This document shows positions 53,578 through 61,207 of a stretch of 64,000 nt of DNA, one piece after another. The notes beneath the pieces are model-generated. The model was not told where the DNA came from, searched no databases, and saw nothing but the letters and a program-made list of their open reading frames with translations. The DNA is from Xenophilus sp. Marseille-Q4582 (GTDB lineage Bacteria; Pseudomonadota; Gammaproteobacteria; Burkholderiales; Burkholderiaceae_C). The stretch covers positions 1 to 64,000 of the forward strand of contig NZ_CAKAKO010000004.1 of the NCBI RefSeq assembly GCF_916700565.1, given 5' to 3'. Position 1 is the stretch's first letter. The number at the start of each line of letters is the position of its first letter. The translations under genes and the position numbers were made by a program.

Positions 53578-54131
53578 GGATGCGCGTCCGTGCTGACGAT
53601 GAAGTCAGTGCCGCGGATGCCGATGGTGGCGGTCTGAGTGTCAATGCGCACAGCTTCGGGCTGCTTCTTGGCGATCAGGCCGCTGACCATGCGCATGGAG
53701 CCCTGCAGCAGAGACAGCAGGATGTTGCCGTCGTGCGTGGTGGCGTTGAACTGGTACTGCTTCAGATCGAGTTGCGACTGCGGCCCGACGACCAGCACGG
53801 TGCCGTCGCGCAGGCGCAGGCTGGCGCCGCTGTGGGCGCCGGTCTGGATGCGGTCCACCTGGCTCACGCCGTCGCCCGGTTGGGCGATCTCCGTGCGGCC
53901 ATCGGCGCGCAGCAGGCGCACTTCGCCTTGCACCGACTTCAGAACGCCCGCCTGCATGGCGGCTGACGGGGCGCCTGTGGGGGACGGAGCCGCCGCGGAA
54001 GGGGCAGCGGGCACGATCGGGCCCACAGAGGACTGGGCCCACAAGGAGAGGGGCGCGACCAGAGCAGCGCTGAGTGCGCAGACCCGAAAGCCGCCCAGGG
54101 TGGATGTGCGGGGGCGTGGCAAGCGTCGCAT
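53574..54131 (-). CDS. FecR-domain periplasmic protein
   Basis: This is 185 residues from ATG 54131; the very long open frame above it is a shadow of dtd and the transporter. A signal peptide (TLGGFRVCALSAALVAPLSLWAQ) precedes a Pro/Ala linker and a FecR-like beta domain (about 60-180): GVLKSVQGEVRLLRADGR, DGVSQVDRIQTGAHSGASLRLRDGTVLVVGPQS and IDTQTATIGIRGTDF. It lacks a transmembrane anti-sigma segment, so it is a structural periplasmic protein, not an iron-signalling anti-sigma factor. It is coupled to the OmpA-domain lipoprotein. FecR, OmpA and CHASE2-cyclase genes often occur together; here the cyclase is 14 kb away. Confidence 0.88.
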   Translation of the reverse strand: MRRLPRPRTSTLGGFRVCALSAALVAPLSLWAQSSVGPIVPAAPSAAAPSPTGAPSAAMQAGVLKSVQGEVRLLRADGRTEIAQPGDGVSQVDRIQTGAHSGASLRLRDGTVLVVGPQSQLDLKQYQFNATTHDGNILLSLLQGSMRMVSGLIAKKQPEAVRIDTQTATIGIRGTDFIVSTDAHP

Positions 54132-54257
54132 AGGGATCGAGCCTCCAGAAAGGTGGTGGGGAGAAACGAATGTTAAGCGGCCGTCTGAAATCGTGTTGCC
54201 CATAATGCCGCGCCATTGCCGCCAGATGCGGGCGGCTTTCACGAAATGGGGATCTGA

Positions 54258-54698
54258 ATGAAGGCGCTGTTGCAGCGGGTGCGCGAGGCGCGCGTGGTGG
54301 TGGAGGGTCAGGTGGTCGGCCAGATCGGGGCCGGATTGCTGGTGCTGGTGTGTGCCGAGCCCGAGGACAGCGAGGCGGTGGGCGAGCGCCTGCTGGCGAA
54401 GATCCTCAAACTGCGCATCTTCAGCGACGAGGCCGGCAAGATGAACCGCAGCGTGCAGGACGTGGGCGGCGGCCTGCTGCTGGTGAGCCAGTTCACGCTG
54501 GCTGCCGATGTGCGCGGCGGCAACCGGCCCAGCTTCACGGCCGCCGCGCCGCCGGATCTGGGCCGGCGCCTGTACGACGCCTTCGTGGCGCAGGCGCGGG
54601 CGCAGCACCCGCAGGTGCAGACGGGCGTCTTTGGCGCCGACATGCAGGTGCACCTGGTCAACGACGGGCCGGTCACCATTCCGATCGAGATGCGCTGA
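54258..54698 (+). CDS. dtd: D-aminoacyl-tRNA deacylase
   Basis: This is 146 residues, normal length. It starts [32 protein letters not shown] and has the active-site [23 protein letters not shown] (about 77-99) and the Gly-cisPro-type loop [12 protein letters not shown] at the C-terminus. Dtd removes D-amino acids and mischarged glycine from tRNA. It is a single-gene unit, divergent from the fecR-ompA pair with 126 bp between starts. Confidence 0.97.
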   Translation: MKALLQRVREARVVVEGQVVGQIGAGLLVLVCAEPEDSEAVGERLLAKILKLRIFSDEAGKMNRSVQDVGGGLLLVSQFTLAADVRGGNRPSFTAAAPPDLGRRLYDAFVAQARAQHPQVQTGVFGADMQVHLVNDGPVTIPIEMR

Positions 54699-54772
54699 AT
54701 GCAAGACCGCGCGCGGCCGGCGCGCAGTACCACGGGCATGGCGGCGGAATGGCCTCACGCCCCGCCTGCTGC

Positions 54773-55528
54773 CTACTGCCGCCAGAAAAACACCGCGGCC
54801 ATCACCAACCCCGTGGCGACGATGCCCGCGCGCAGCCAGGGCGCGGGAATGCGCCGCGCCACGCGCGCGCCGCCGTAGCCGCCCAGCGTGGCCGCGACCA
54901 TCATCAGCAGCGCCTGCGGCCACAGCACCAGCCCGCCCACGGCGTAGATCAGCACCGCGATGGCCGTGAGCACGGCCGACACCAGGTTCTTCATGCCGTT
55001 CATGGCGTGCAGCTGCGTCTGCCCCAGCAGGCCGAACAGCGCCAGCAGCAGGATGCCCAGCCCGCCGTTGAAGTAACCGCCGTAGGCGGCCACGGCCAGC
55101 ACGCCCAGCGTGGCCTTGAGCGCGGACGGCGGGGCATGCTCGCCCGAGGCCGGCGCCGTCCAGGCGCGCAGGCGCGGGCCCAGCGCGAACAGGGCGGTCG
55201 CCGCCAGCAGCAGCCAGGGCACGATGCGGCGGAAGGCCGCGTCGGAGGTCATCAGCAGCAGGGCCGCGCCCGCCGCACCGCCGATCAGCGACAGCAGCAG
55301 CATGCGCTGCAGCGTCAGGCCGGGCGGCGGCTGCCAGTCTTCCCGAAAGCCCCAGGCGCCGGCCAGGTAGCCGGGCAGCAGCGCGACGGTGCCCGTGGCG
55401 TTGGCCATCACGGGCGGCACGCCGGTCAGCACCAGCGCGGGCAGGGTCAGGAAGCTGCCGCCGCCGGCCACGGCGTTGAGCGCGCCCGCGACGAAGGCTG
55501 CGGCCAGCAGCACGGCGGTATCGAACAT
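54773..55528 (-). CDS. TSUP family permease (TauE/SafE-like)
   Basis: This is 251 residues with about eight hydrophobic helices. Both family repeats begin with the GGG/GNAVAGGGSFLTLPAL type motif (about 16-36) and MNGMKNLVSAVLTAIAVLIYAVGG (about 175-198). TSUP proteins export or import sulfite, sulfonates or other small organic acids; the substrate is not inferable. It is monocistronic, convergent with dtd. The 110 bp upstream hold nothing recognisable. Confidence 0.9.
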   Translation of the reverse strand: MFDTAVLLAAAFVAGALNAVAGGGSFLTLPALVLTGVPPVMANATGTVALLPGYLAGAWGFREDWQPPPGLTLQRMLLLSLIGGAAGAALLLMTSDAAFRRIVPWLLLAATALFALGPRLRAWTAPASGEHAPPSALKATLGVLAVAAYGGYFNGGLGILLLALFGLLGQTQLHAMNGMKNLVSAVLTAIAVLIYAVGGLVLWPQALLMMVAATLGGYGGARVARRIPAPWLRAGIVATGLVMAAVFFWRQ

Positions 55529-55638
55529 GGGAAAGGCCTCCGGAAAGGGCGGCCGGTCTGGGCCGGCTCGCGTGATGCAGAACAGTGAAAGAGGAAGAAA
55601 GGGCGGCGCGGCAGGGCCGCCGCGCGCCCGCCCGGCCT

Positions 55639-56094
55639 TCAGCGGTAGGGGTTGCGCACGCCCAGGCCGGCCAGGATCTCGATTTCGCGCGCTTCCATGG
55701 CCTCGGCGTCTTCCTCGCCGGTTTCATGGTCCCAGCCCTGCGCGTGCAGGGTGCCGTGCACCAGCAGGTGGGCGTAATGGTCGGCCAGGCTGCGGCGCGC
55801 TTCCCGGGCCTCGCGCGCGATCACCGGGGCGCACAGCACCAAGTCGGCCATCACCAGCGGCGACTGCGCGTAGTCGAAGGTCAGCACGTTGGTGGCGTAG
55901 TCCTTGCCGCGGAACTCGCGGTTGAGCTGCTGGCCTTCCTCGGCGTCGACGATGCGCACCGTGATCTCGGCCGGCCGCTCCAGTGCATGGCGGATGCAGC
56001 GCGCCACGCGGTGGCGCGGCAGTGCGTCGCGGTGGCGCGCGGCGTCGTCGAAGCGGGCGAATTGCAGCGAAAGGGTCAGGTCGGGCAGCGGCAT
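55639..56094 (-). CDS. ybeY: Endoribonuclease YbeY
   Basis: This is 151 residues from ATG 56094; an ATG at 56130 would overlap phoH by 26 bp and add a non-family extension. The zinc motif H-G-x-L-H-x-Q-G-x-D-H is intact (HLLVHGTLHAQGWDHE, about 108-123), along with EFRGKDYATNVLTF (about 61-74). YbeY matures 16S rRNA 3' ends and assists ribosome quality control. It lies 10 bp after phoH, the universal ybeZ-ybeY pair. Confidence 0.95.
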   Translation of the reverse strand: MPLPDLTLSLQFARFDDAARHRDALPRHRVARCIRHALERPAEITVRIVDAEEGQQLNREFRGKDYATNVLTFDYAQSPLVMADLVLCAPVIAREAREARRSLADHYAHLLVHGTLHAQGWDHETGEEDAEAMEAREIEILAGLGVRNPYR

Positions 56095-56104
56095 GGCGGT
56101 TCCG

Positions 56105-57043
56105 TCAAGTCCGCTTGCCGGTCTTGTCATAGGCGTCGACGATGCGCGCCACCAAGGGGTGGCGCACCACGTCGCCGCTGTTGAAGTGCGTGAAGGCCAG
56201 GCCGGCCACGCGGCGCAGCACGCGTTCGGCGTCGATCAGGCCGCTGGTCTGCGTCTTGGGCAGGTCGATCTGGCTCACGTCGCCCGTCACCACGCACTTG
56301 CTGCCAAAGCCGATGCGCGTGAGGAACATCTTCATCTGTTCGGGCGTGGTGTTCTGCGCCTCGTCGAGGATGACGAAGGCGTTGTTCAGCGTGCGCCCGC
56401 GCATGAAGGCCAGCGGCGCGATCTCCAGTGCGTTGCGCTCGAAGGCCTTGTTCACCTTCTCGAAACCCATCAGGTCGTAGAGCGCGTCGTACAGCGGTCG
56501 CAGGTACGGGTCCACCTTCTGCGTCAGGTCGCCGGGCAGGAAACCCAGGCGCTCGCCGGCCTCCACGGCCGGACGCGTGAGCACGATGCGCTGCACGGCC
56601 GAGCGCTCCAGCGCGTCGACGGCGCAGGCCACGGCCAGGTAGGTCTTGCCGGTGCCGGCGGGGCCGATGCCGAAGGTGATGTCGTGGTCGGCGATGTTCT
56701 GCAGGTACACGCTCTGGTTGGGCGTGCGTGCGCGCAGGTCGTTGCGGCGCGTGCTCAGCACCAGGGCGCCGTCGGCGTCTTCGGCCAGCATGCTGTCGCC
56801 CGCCAGCGTGAGCTGCACCATGGCCGCGTCCAGCGGTCGCTGCGCCATCTCGTAGAGCGCCTGCAGCGTTTCCATCGCGCGCGTGGCCCGGGCCTTGGGC
56901 CCGTCGACCTTGAAGACTTCGTTGCGGTGGGCGATCTTCACCTCCAGCGCCTCCTCGATGCGGCGCAGGTGCGCGTCCATGGGGCCGCACAGGTGCGCCA
57001 GGCGGGTGTTGTTCGGGGGGGTGAAGCTGTGGCGGAGAATCAC
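56105..57043 (-). CDS. phoH: PhoH-like ATPase YbeZ
   Basis: This is 312 residues. Walker A is [13 protein letters not shown] (about 129-141) and Walker [17 protein letters not shown] (about 222-237), with the RNA-helicase-like [13 protein letters not shown] and a C-terminal [15 protein letters not shown]. An N-terminal KH-like segment precedes it. PhoH/YbeZ acts with YbeY in RNA handling. It is divergent from ruvA with only 41 bp between start codons. Confidence 0.95.
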   Translation of the reverse strand: MILRHSFTPPNNTRLAHLCGPMDAHLRRIEEALEVKIAHRNEVFKVDGPKARATRAMETLQALYEMAQRPLDAAMVQLTLAGDSMLAEDADGALVLSTRRNDLRARTPNQSVYLQNIADHDITFGIGPAGTGKTYLAVACAVDALERSAVQRIVLTRPAVEAGERLGFLPGDLTQKVDPYLRPLYDALYDLMGFEKVNKAFERNALEIAPLAFMRGRTLNNAFVILDEAQNTTPEQMKMFLTRIGFGSKCVVTGDVSQIDLPKTQTSGLIDAERVLRRVAGLAFTHFNSGDVVRHPLVARIVDAYDKTGKRT

Positions 57044-57084
57044 GCGGTTTTCGTCCAGAGGCCGGAAGACGGCCAGAAGCTTCG

Positions 57085-57666
57085 ATGATAGGCAAACTCA
57101 CCGGCACGCTTGCCGAGCGCAACCCGCCGCAGATCGTGATCGACTGCCATGGCGTCGGCTACGAAGTCGATGTGCCGATGAGCACCTTCTACAACCTGCC
57201 GCAGCTGGGCGAGAAGGTGTCGCTGCTCACGCATTTCGTGGTGCGCGAGGACGCGCAGATCCTCTACGGCTTCGGCACCGCCGGCGAGCGCGCGGCTTTT
57301 CGCGAACTCATCAAGATCAGCGGCGTGGGGCCGCGCACGGCCCTGAGCGTGCTCTCGGGCATGAGCGTCAACGAACTGTCGCAGGCCATCACGCTGCAGC
57401 AGGCCGGCCGGCTGGTCAAGGTGCCGGGCATCGGCAAGAAGACGGCCGAGCGCCTGCTGCTGGAGCTGAAAGGCAAGCTCGGCGATGCGCTGGGCGGGCC
57501 GGCTGGCGCCGCCCAGCCCGCCAGCGACGTGCAGGCCGACATCCTGCAGGCACTGCTGGCGCTGGGCTACAGCGACAAGGAAGCCGCCGCTTCGCTCAAG
57601 GCCCTGCCCCAGGACGTGGGCGTGAGCGAAGGCATCAAGCTCGCGCTCAAGGCGCTGGCCAAGTAG
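57085..57666 (+). CDS. ruvA: Holliday junction branch migration protein RuvA
   Basis: This is 193 residues. Domain I (OB fold) opens [31 protein letters not shown]; domain II has two helix-hairpin-helix motifs, [16 protein letters not shown] (about 75-90) and [19 protein letters not shown] (about 110-128); domain III (about 150-192) contacts RuvB. RuvA binds four-way junctions as a tetramer. ruvB is not adjacent on this strand: the next gene, cdsA, is convergent, so ruvA and ruvB are separated here. Confidence 0.97.
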   Translation: MIGKLTGTLAERNPPQIVIDCHGVGYEVDVPMSTFYNLPQLGEKVSLLTHFVVREDAQILYGFGTAGERAAFRELIKISGVGPRTALSVLSGMSVNELSQAITLQQAGRLVKVPGIGKKTAERLLLELKGKLGDALGGPAGAAQPASDVQADILQALLALGYSDKEAAASLKALPQDVGVSEGIKLALKALAK

Positions 57667-57687
57667 CCGTTGCGCGGCCCCTGGCCG

Positions 57688-58635
57688 CTACGGCACCCAC
57701 CAGAAGCGCAGCGCGTGGAAGTAGATCGGCGCGGCGAAGATGACCGAGTCGAGCCGGTCCAGCATGCCGCCGTGGCCCTCGATCAGGGTGCCCCAGTCCT
57801 TCACGCCGCGGTCGCGCTTGATGGCCGACATCACCAAACCGCCGAAGAAACCCATGACGCAGAGGGTCAGCGCCATCAGCGCCGCCTGCCAGAAGGTGAA
57901 GGGCGTGGCCCAGGCCAGCAGCGCGCCCAGCAGCGTGGCGCTGGCCACGCCGCCGATCAGGCCTTCCCAGGTCTTGGACGGCGACAGTTCGGGCGCCACT
58001 TTGCGTTTGCCGATGAGCTTGCCCCAGATGTACTGCAGCACGTCGCTGCCCTGCACGACGATGACGAGAAAGGCGATCAGCAGCAGGTTGCGCCCTTCGA
58101 AGCCCGGAATCTGCAGCGTGAGCAGCGCCGGCACGTGGCTGATGCAGAACACGCAGACCATCAGGCCCCACTGCACCTTGGCCGTGCGTTCCAGGAAGCG
58201 CTTGGTGTCGCCGCCCACGGCCGACAGGATGGGCAGCACGAGGAAGGCGTAGACCGGGATGAAGATCGAATAGAGGCCGTACCACTCGATCCACACCAGG
58301 AAGTACTGCACCGGCAGCCCGATGTAGAACGCCGCTGCGATGGCGTGGTGGTCACCGCGGCGCGTGTAGGCCAGGCTGATGAACTCGCGCAGCGCGTAGA
58401 AGGAGATCAGGTAGAACAGCAGGATCACGCCGCCCTTGCCGAAGGCGAAGGCCAGGCCGATCACGGCCACCATCACCCACCAGGCGTTGACGCGCGCGTT
58501 GAGGTTGTCGATGACGCTGTGCGGCGCACCGTGCGCCACCTGCCGCTTGAGCAGCCAGCCGATGGCCGAGGCGAGGATCAGCACCCCCGCGACGCCGCCG
58601 AACAGCATCAGCGTGGTCTGCGTCTGCGGGCTCAT
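57688..58635 (-). CDS. cdsA: Phosphatidate cytidylyltransferase
   Basis: This is 315 residues with about eight hydrophobic helices. The CdsA signature is visible near the C-terminus as LSAIKRDRGVKDWGTLIEGHGGMLDRLDSVIFAAP (about 268-302), with the metal-binding D..D and LSPSKTWEGLIGG earlier (about 216-228). It makes CDP-diacylglycerol from phosphatidic acid and CTP. It overlaps the acyltransferase gene by 4 bp as the last gene of a phospholipid operon, and supplies the CDP-activated lipid used by the CDP-alcohol phosphotransferase family. Confidence 0.94.
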   Translation of the reverse strand: MSPQTQTTLMLFGGVAGVLILASAIGWLLKRQVAHGAPHSVIDNLNARVNAWWVMVAVIGLAFAFGKGGVILLFYLISFYALREFISLAYTRRGDHHAIAAAFYIGLPVQYFLVWIEWYGLYSIFIPVYAFLVLPILSAVGGDTKRFLERTAKVQWGLMVCVFCISHVPALLTLQIPGFEGRNLLLIAFLVIVVQGSDVLQYIWGKLIGKRKVAPELSPSKTWEGLIGGVASATLLGALLAWATPFTFWQAALMALTLCVMGFFGGLVMSAIKRDRGVKDWGTLIEGHGGMLDRLDSVIFAAPIYFHALRFWWVP

Positions 58636-59378
58636 GGCCGGCCCTCCGGCGCGCCCGGGGCCGCGGGCGCGGGGTCGGCCACGGGCTCGTCGCGGTCATG
58701 CTCGGGCCGCAGGTCCAGCATGGCCTGGCGCGCCCGGGCCAGGAAGGCGGCCTTGTCCTCGCCGTCGGCCAGCGCGATGGGCGCGCCGTAGCGCACCGAG
58801 CAGGCCAGCGGAATGGGCACCAGCGTGCCCTTGGGCAGCACGCGCTTGAGGTTCTCGATCCACACCGGCACCAGCCGCACCTGTGGACAGGCCTTGGCGA
58901 TGTGGAACAGCCCGCTCTTGAGCGGCAACATGATTTCGTCGCCCGTGTTGCGCGTGCCTTCGGGGAACATGATCAGCGAATCGCCGCCATTGAGCGCCTC
59001 GGTCATCTGCTCGACCGGGTTGGGGCCACCGGCCGAGCCGTCGCGCTTGATCATCAGCGCGTTGAACACGTCCTGCCCCACAAACTGCCGGGCTTTGGAT
59101 GCCATCCAGTAATCCTGCCCCGCCACCGGCCGCGTGACGGCCCGCAGGTCGGGCGGCAGCGTGGCCCACAGCAGCACGAAGTCGCCGTGGCTGGTGTGGT
59201 TGGCAAAGTACAGCGTCTGCTCGGCCTTGGGCGTGGTGCCGGCCCACACGGCGCGCACGCCCGTGAGCAGGCCGGCCGCGCCGATGATCAGCCGCCCCAC
59301 GCAAGAGGCCAGGAAGCGGCGCGCCAGCACGCGCAGCGGCGGCGCGTCGGAGCGGAGGGCGTCTTTCATGTCATTCAT
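58632..59378 (-). CDS. 1-acylglycerol-3-phosphate acyltransferase-like protein (PlsC family)
   Basis: This is 248 residues. The acyltransferase motif HX4D is YFANHTSHGDFVLLW (about 55-69), and the substrate motif LIMFPEGTRNTGDEIMPL-like region lies at about 134-150. One N-terminal hydrophobic segment (about 26-47) anchors it. It would place the second acyl chain on lysophosphatidic acid or act on other lysophospholipids. It is coupled to cdsA by a 4-bp overlap and lies 27 bp downstream of the small membrane protein gene. Confidence 0.88.
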   Translation of the reverse strand: MNDMKDALRSDAPPLRVLARRFLASCVGRLIIGAAGLLTGVRAVWAGTTPKAEQTLYFANHTSHGDFVLLWATLPPDLRAVTRPVAGQDYWMASKARQFVGQDVFNALMIKRDGSAGGPNPVEQMTEALNGGDSLIMFPEGTRNTGDEIMLPLKSGLFHIAKACPQVRLVPVWIENLKRVLPKGTLVPIPLACSVRYGAPIALADGEDKAAFLARARQAMLDLRPEHDRDEPVADPAPAAPGAPEGRP

Positions 59379-59405
59379 GCGGGGCGTCCTGCCGCGCGCC
59401 GCGCG

Positions 59406-59840
59406 TCATTTCAGCGTCTCCGTGATCAGCGCCAGCACGAACATCGCGCTCTGGCAGGCCACCAGCACGCCATGCCGTTGCAGCAGTTGGCGCGTGGCAC
59501 GCATGCGTTCCTCCAGGCCGCGCTCGGGGCGCGGCGCGGTGCGCAGGCCCAGGCGCTCCAGGGCCACGTCCAGCGACAGCAGAGACACCACGCGGCCCTG
59601 GGCCAGCCCGTCGAAGAGGCGCTCGTCGAAGCGCAGGCGGAAGGCGAAATAGCGCTCCAGCAGGCCCAGCAGGGCCGTGGCGCCGAAGCACAGCGTGGCC
59701 GTGAAGCCCAGGTCGGGCAGCACCAGGGCCAGCACGGCGGCCGAGATGGCGCTGAGCGCGAAGCCCCACAGCGCCAGCAGGGCGGCGGCATGCAGCAGGG
59801 CGGCCAGGGTTGCGCATTGGGTGCGCTCGTGTTCGGTCAT
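59406..59840 (-). CDS. Small membrane protein of the phospholipid operon
   Basis: This is 144 residues from ATG 59840; the longer frame to 61175 is antisense-like shadow of the phosphatase gene. Hydrophobic helices are at about 12-45 (two close segments), 48-63 and near the C-terminus (about 128-141). A soluble loop (RLRFDERLFDGLAQGRVVSLLSLDVALERLGL) lies between. It overlaps the PAP2-DSP gene by 4 bp. Function is unknown; the conserved place in the operon suggests a scaffold or accessory part. Confidence 0.75.
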   Translation of the reverse strand: MTEHERTQCATLAALLHAAALLALWGFALSAISAAVLALVLPDLGFTATLCFGATALLGLLERYFAFRLRFDERLFDGLAQGRVVSLLSLDVALERLGLRTAPRPERGLEERMRATRQLLQRHGVLVACQSAMFVLALITETLK

Positions 59841-61207
59841 CTTCGCGGGTGCTCCTCCGCCCCCGAGCTTAGCGCGGCCAGCGCGGCCAGCCAGCGCTCG
59901 CGCAGCACGACCTGCGGGCGCGCGGCGCGCACCAGCGCCTCGGCGGCCTGCGGCGCACGGCCCTGCAGCACCAGCAGGGCGATCAGCGCCGCGGCGCTGC
60001 GCGAAAAGCCCAGCGCGCAGCAGACCCACACCTCGCCGCTCGCGGCGCCTTGCGCCTGCGCGCGGCGGCGCTGCGCCTCGATCAGCGCGGCCGCGCGGCG
60101 CAAACGCCCGGGCGGCGGAACGACCAGGTCGAGCAGCGGCAGGCCACGCGCGCGGCCGGCCTGGCGCGCCCGTGCGGGCGGCTGCAGCTCGGCGCTCAGG
60201 CTCAGCAGGTGCGGGCGGCCGGCGGCCTGCCATTCGGCCGTGCTGGGCAGGCGGCCCAGGCGCAGGCCGGGCGCCACTTCCACGCTGGCGGGCAGGCGGC
60301 GCGTCCACAGCCAGGCGTTGATCGCTGCGCCGGCCCGGTACGGCGCATACAGCCAGCGCGCGGCCCAGGCCATGCGGCCCTGGCTGTCCATGGCGAAGCC
60401 ACGCGCACCGAAGCCCAGGTAGTTGAGCGCCACCAGCGCCAGCGACGCGGTGGGCCAGGCCAGCCACAGGCCGGCGCCGCCAAGCCACAGCGCCAGCGCC
60501 AGGCACAGCGCCGCGCCCACGCCATAGAAGCCGGCCAGCTTCAGCCGCTGCGGATCGCGCGCCAGCCGCCACGCGCGCGGCAATGCCACCTGGCGTTCCA
60601 GCGGCCACAGCCACACGCAGACCAGGCCCAGCAGTGCGCCGGTCGGGATGTCGATGAAATGGTGCTGGTAGGTGGTCAGCACCGAGCCGCAGATGGCCAG
60701 CGCCCACACATGCAGCACCGCGCGCGCCCAGCGCGCGTGGATCAGGCGCCGGTACCAGTCCCACAGGATCACGGCCAGCGCGATGTGCAGCGAGGGGGCC
60801 TGGTTGTAGGGCTGGTCGAAGCCGCGCAGCGCGTTGAACAGAAAGGCCGGCGCGCCGCTGACCTCGGGCTGGCCGAAGCTGAAATGCAGCGGCCACAGCG
60901 CGAAGCAGCTGACGGCGATCAGCTGGGCCGTGAGCAGGCGCGCCGCATGCCGGTCGACGAGGTGCTTCGTGCGGGCCAGGAACGGCGACAGCGCATAGAA
61001 CGCGTTGATGGACCAGTACGGAAAGATGGTCCAGGCCCAGAAGGGCATGCCGCGCTCCCAGTCGAACACGACCGAAGGCACGTGGGCGCGCGTGCCGGCC
61101 CACCAGTTGGCCAGTCCGTAGCTCAGGTAGAACAGCGGCCCGAGCAGCGCCAGCCAGGCGGCGGCGCGCTTCCACGGCCGGCCCGGCGGCCTTGGGCGGG
61201 CACTCAT
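59837..61207 (-). CDS. PAP2 / dual-specificity phosphatase fusion
   Basis: This is 456 residues. The N-terminal half carries membrane helices and a PAP2-like phosphatase region with NQAPSLHIALAVILWDW (about 133-149) and TYQHHFIDIPTGALLG (about 177-192). The C-terminal 170 residues form a dual-specificity phosphatase domain with the P-loop CALGFSRSAAALIALL (about 392-407, C-x5-R). Such fusions recur in operons with CDP-alcohol phosphotransferases and may dephosphorylate a lipid head group and an inositol-type or protein substrate. It overlaps its neighbours by 4 bp on both sides. Confidence 0.88.
   Translation of the reverse strand: MSARPRPPGRPWKRAAAWLALLGPLFYLSYGLANWWAGTRAHVPSVVFDWERGMPFWAWTIFPYWSINAFYALSPFLARTKHLVDRHAARLLTAQLIAVSCFALWPLHFSFGQPEVSGAPAFLFNALRGFDQPYNQAPSLHIALAVILWDWYRRLIHARWARAVLHVWALAICGSVLTTYQHHFIDIPTGALLGLVCVWLWPLERQVALPRAWRLARDPQRLKLAGFYGVGAALCLALALWLGGAGLWLAWPTASLALVALNYLGFGARGFAMDSQGRMAWAARWLYAPYRAGAAINAWLWTRRLPASVEVAPGLRLGRLPSTAEWQAAGRPHLLSLSAELQPPARARQAGRARGLPLLDLVVPPPGRLRRAAALIEAQRRRAQAQGAASGEVWVCCALGFSRSAAALIALLVLQGRAPQAAEALVRAARPQVVLRERWLAALAALSSGAEEHPRR

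Noticed and set aside
53574..55727. 717-codon minus-strand frame covering fecR, dtd and the permease
   Set aside because: Only its last 185 codons match a protein family (FecR); the rest is antisense or out-of-frame to dtd and the TSUP permease gene.
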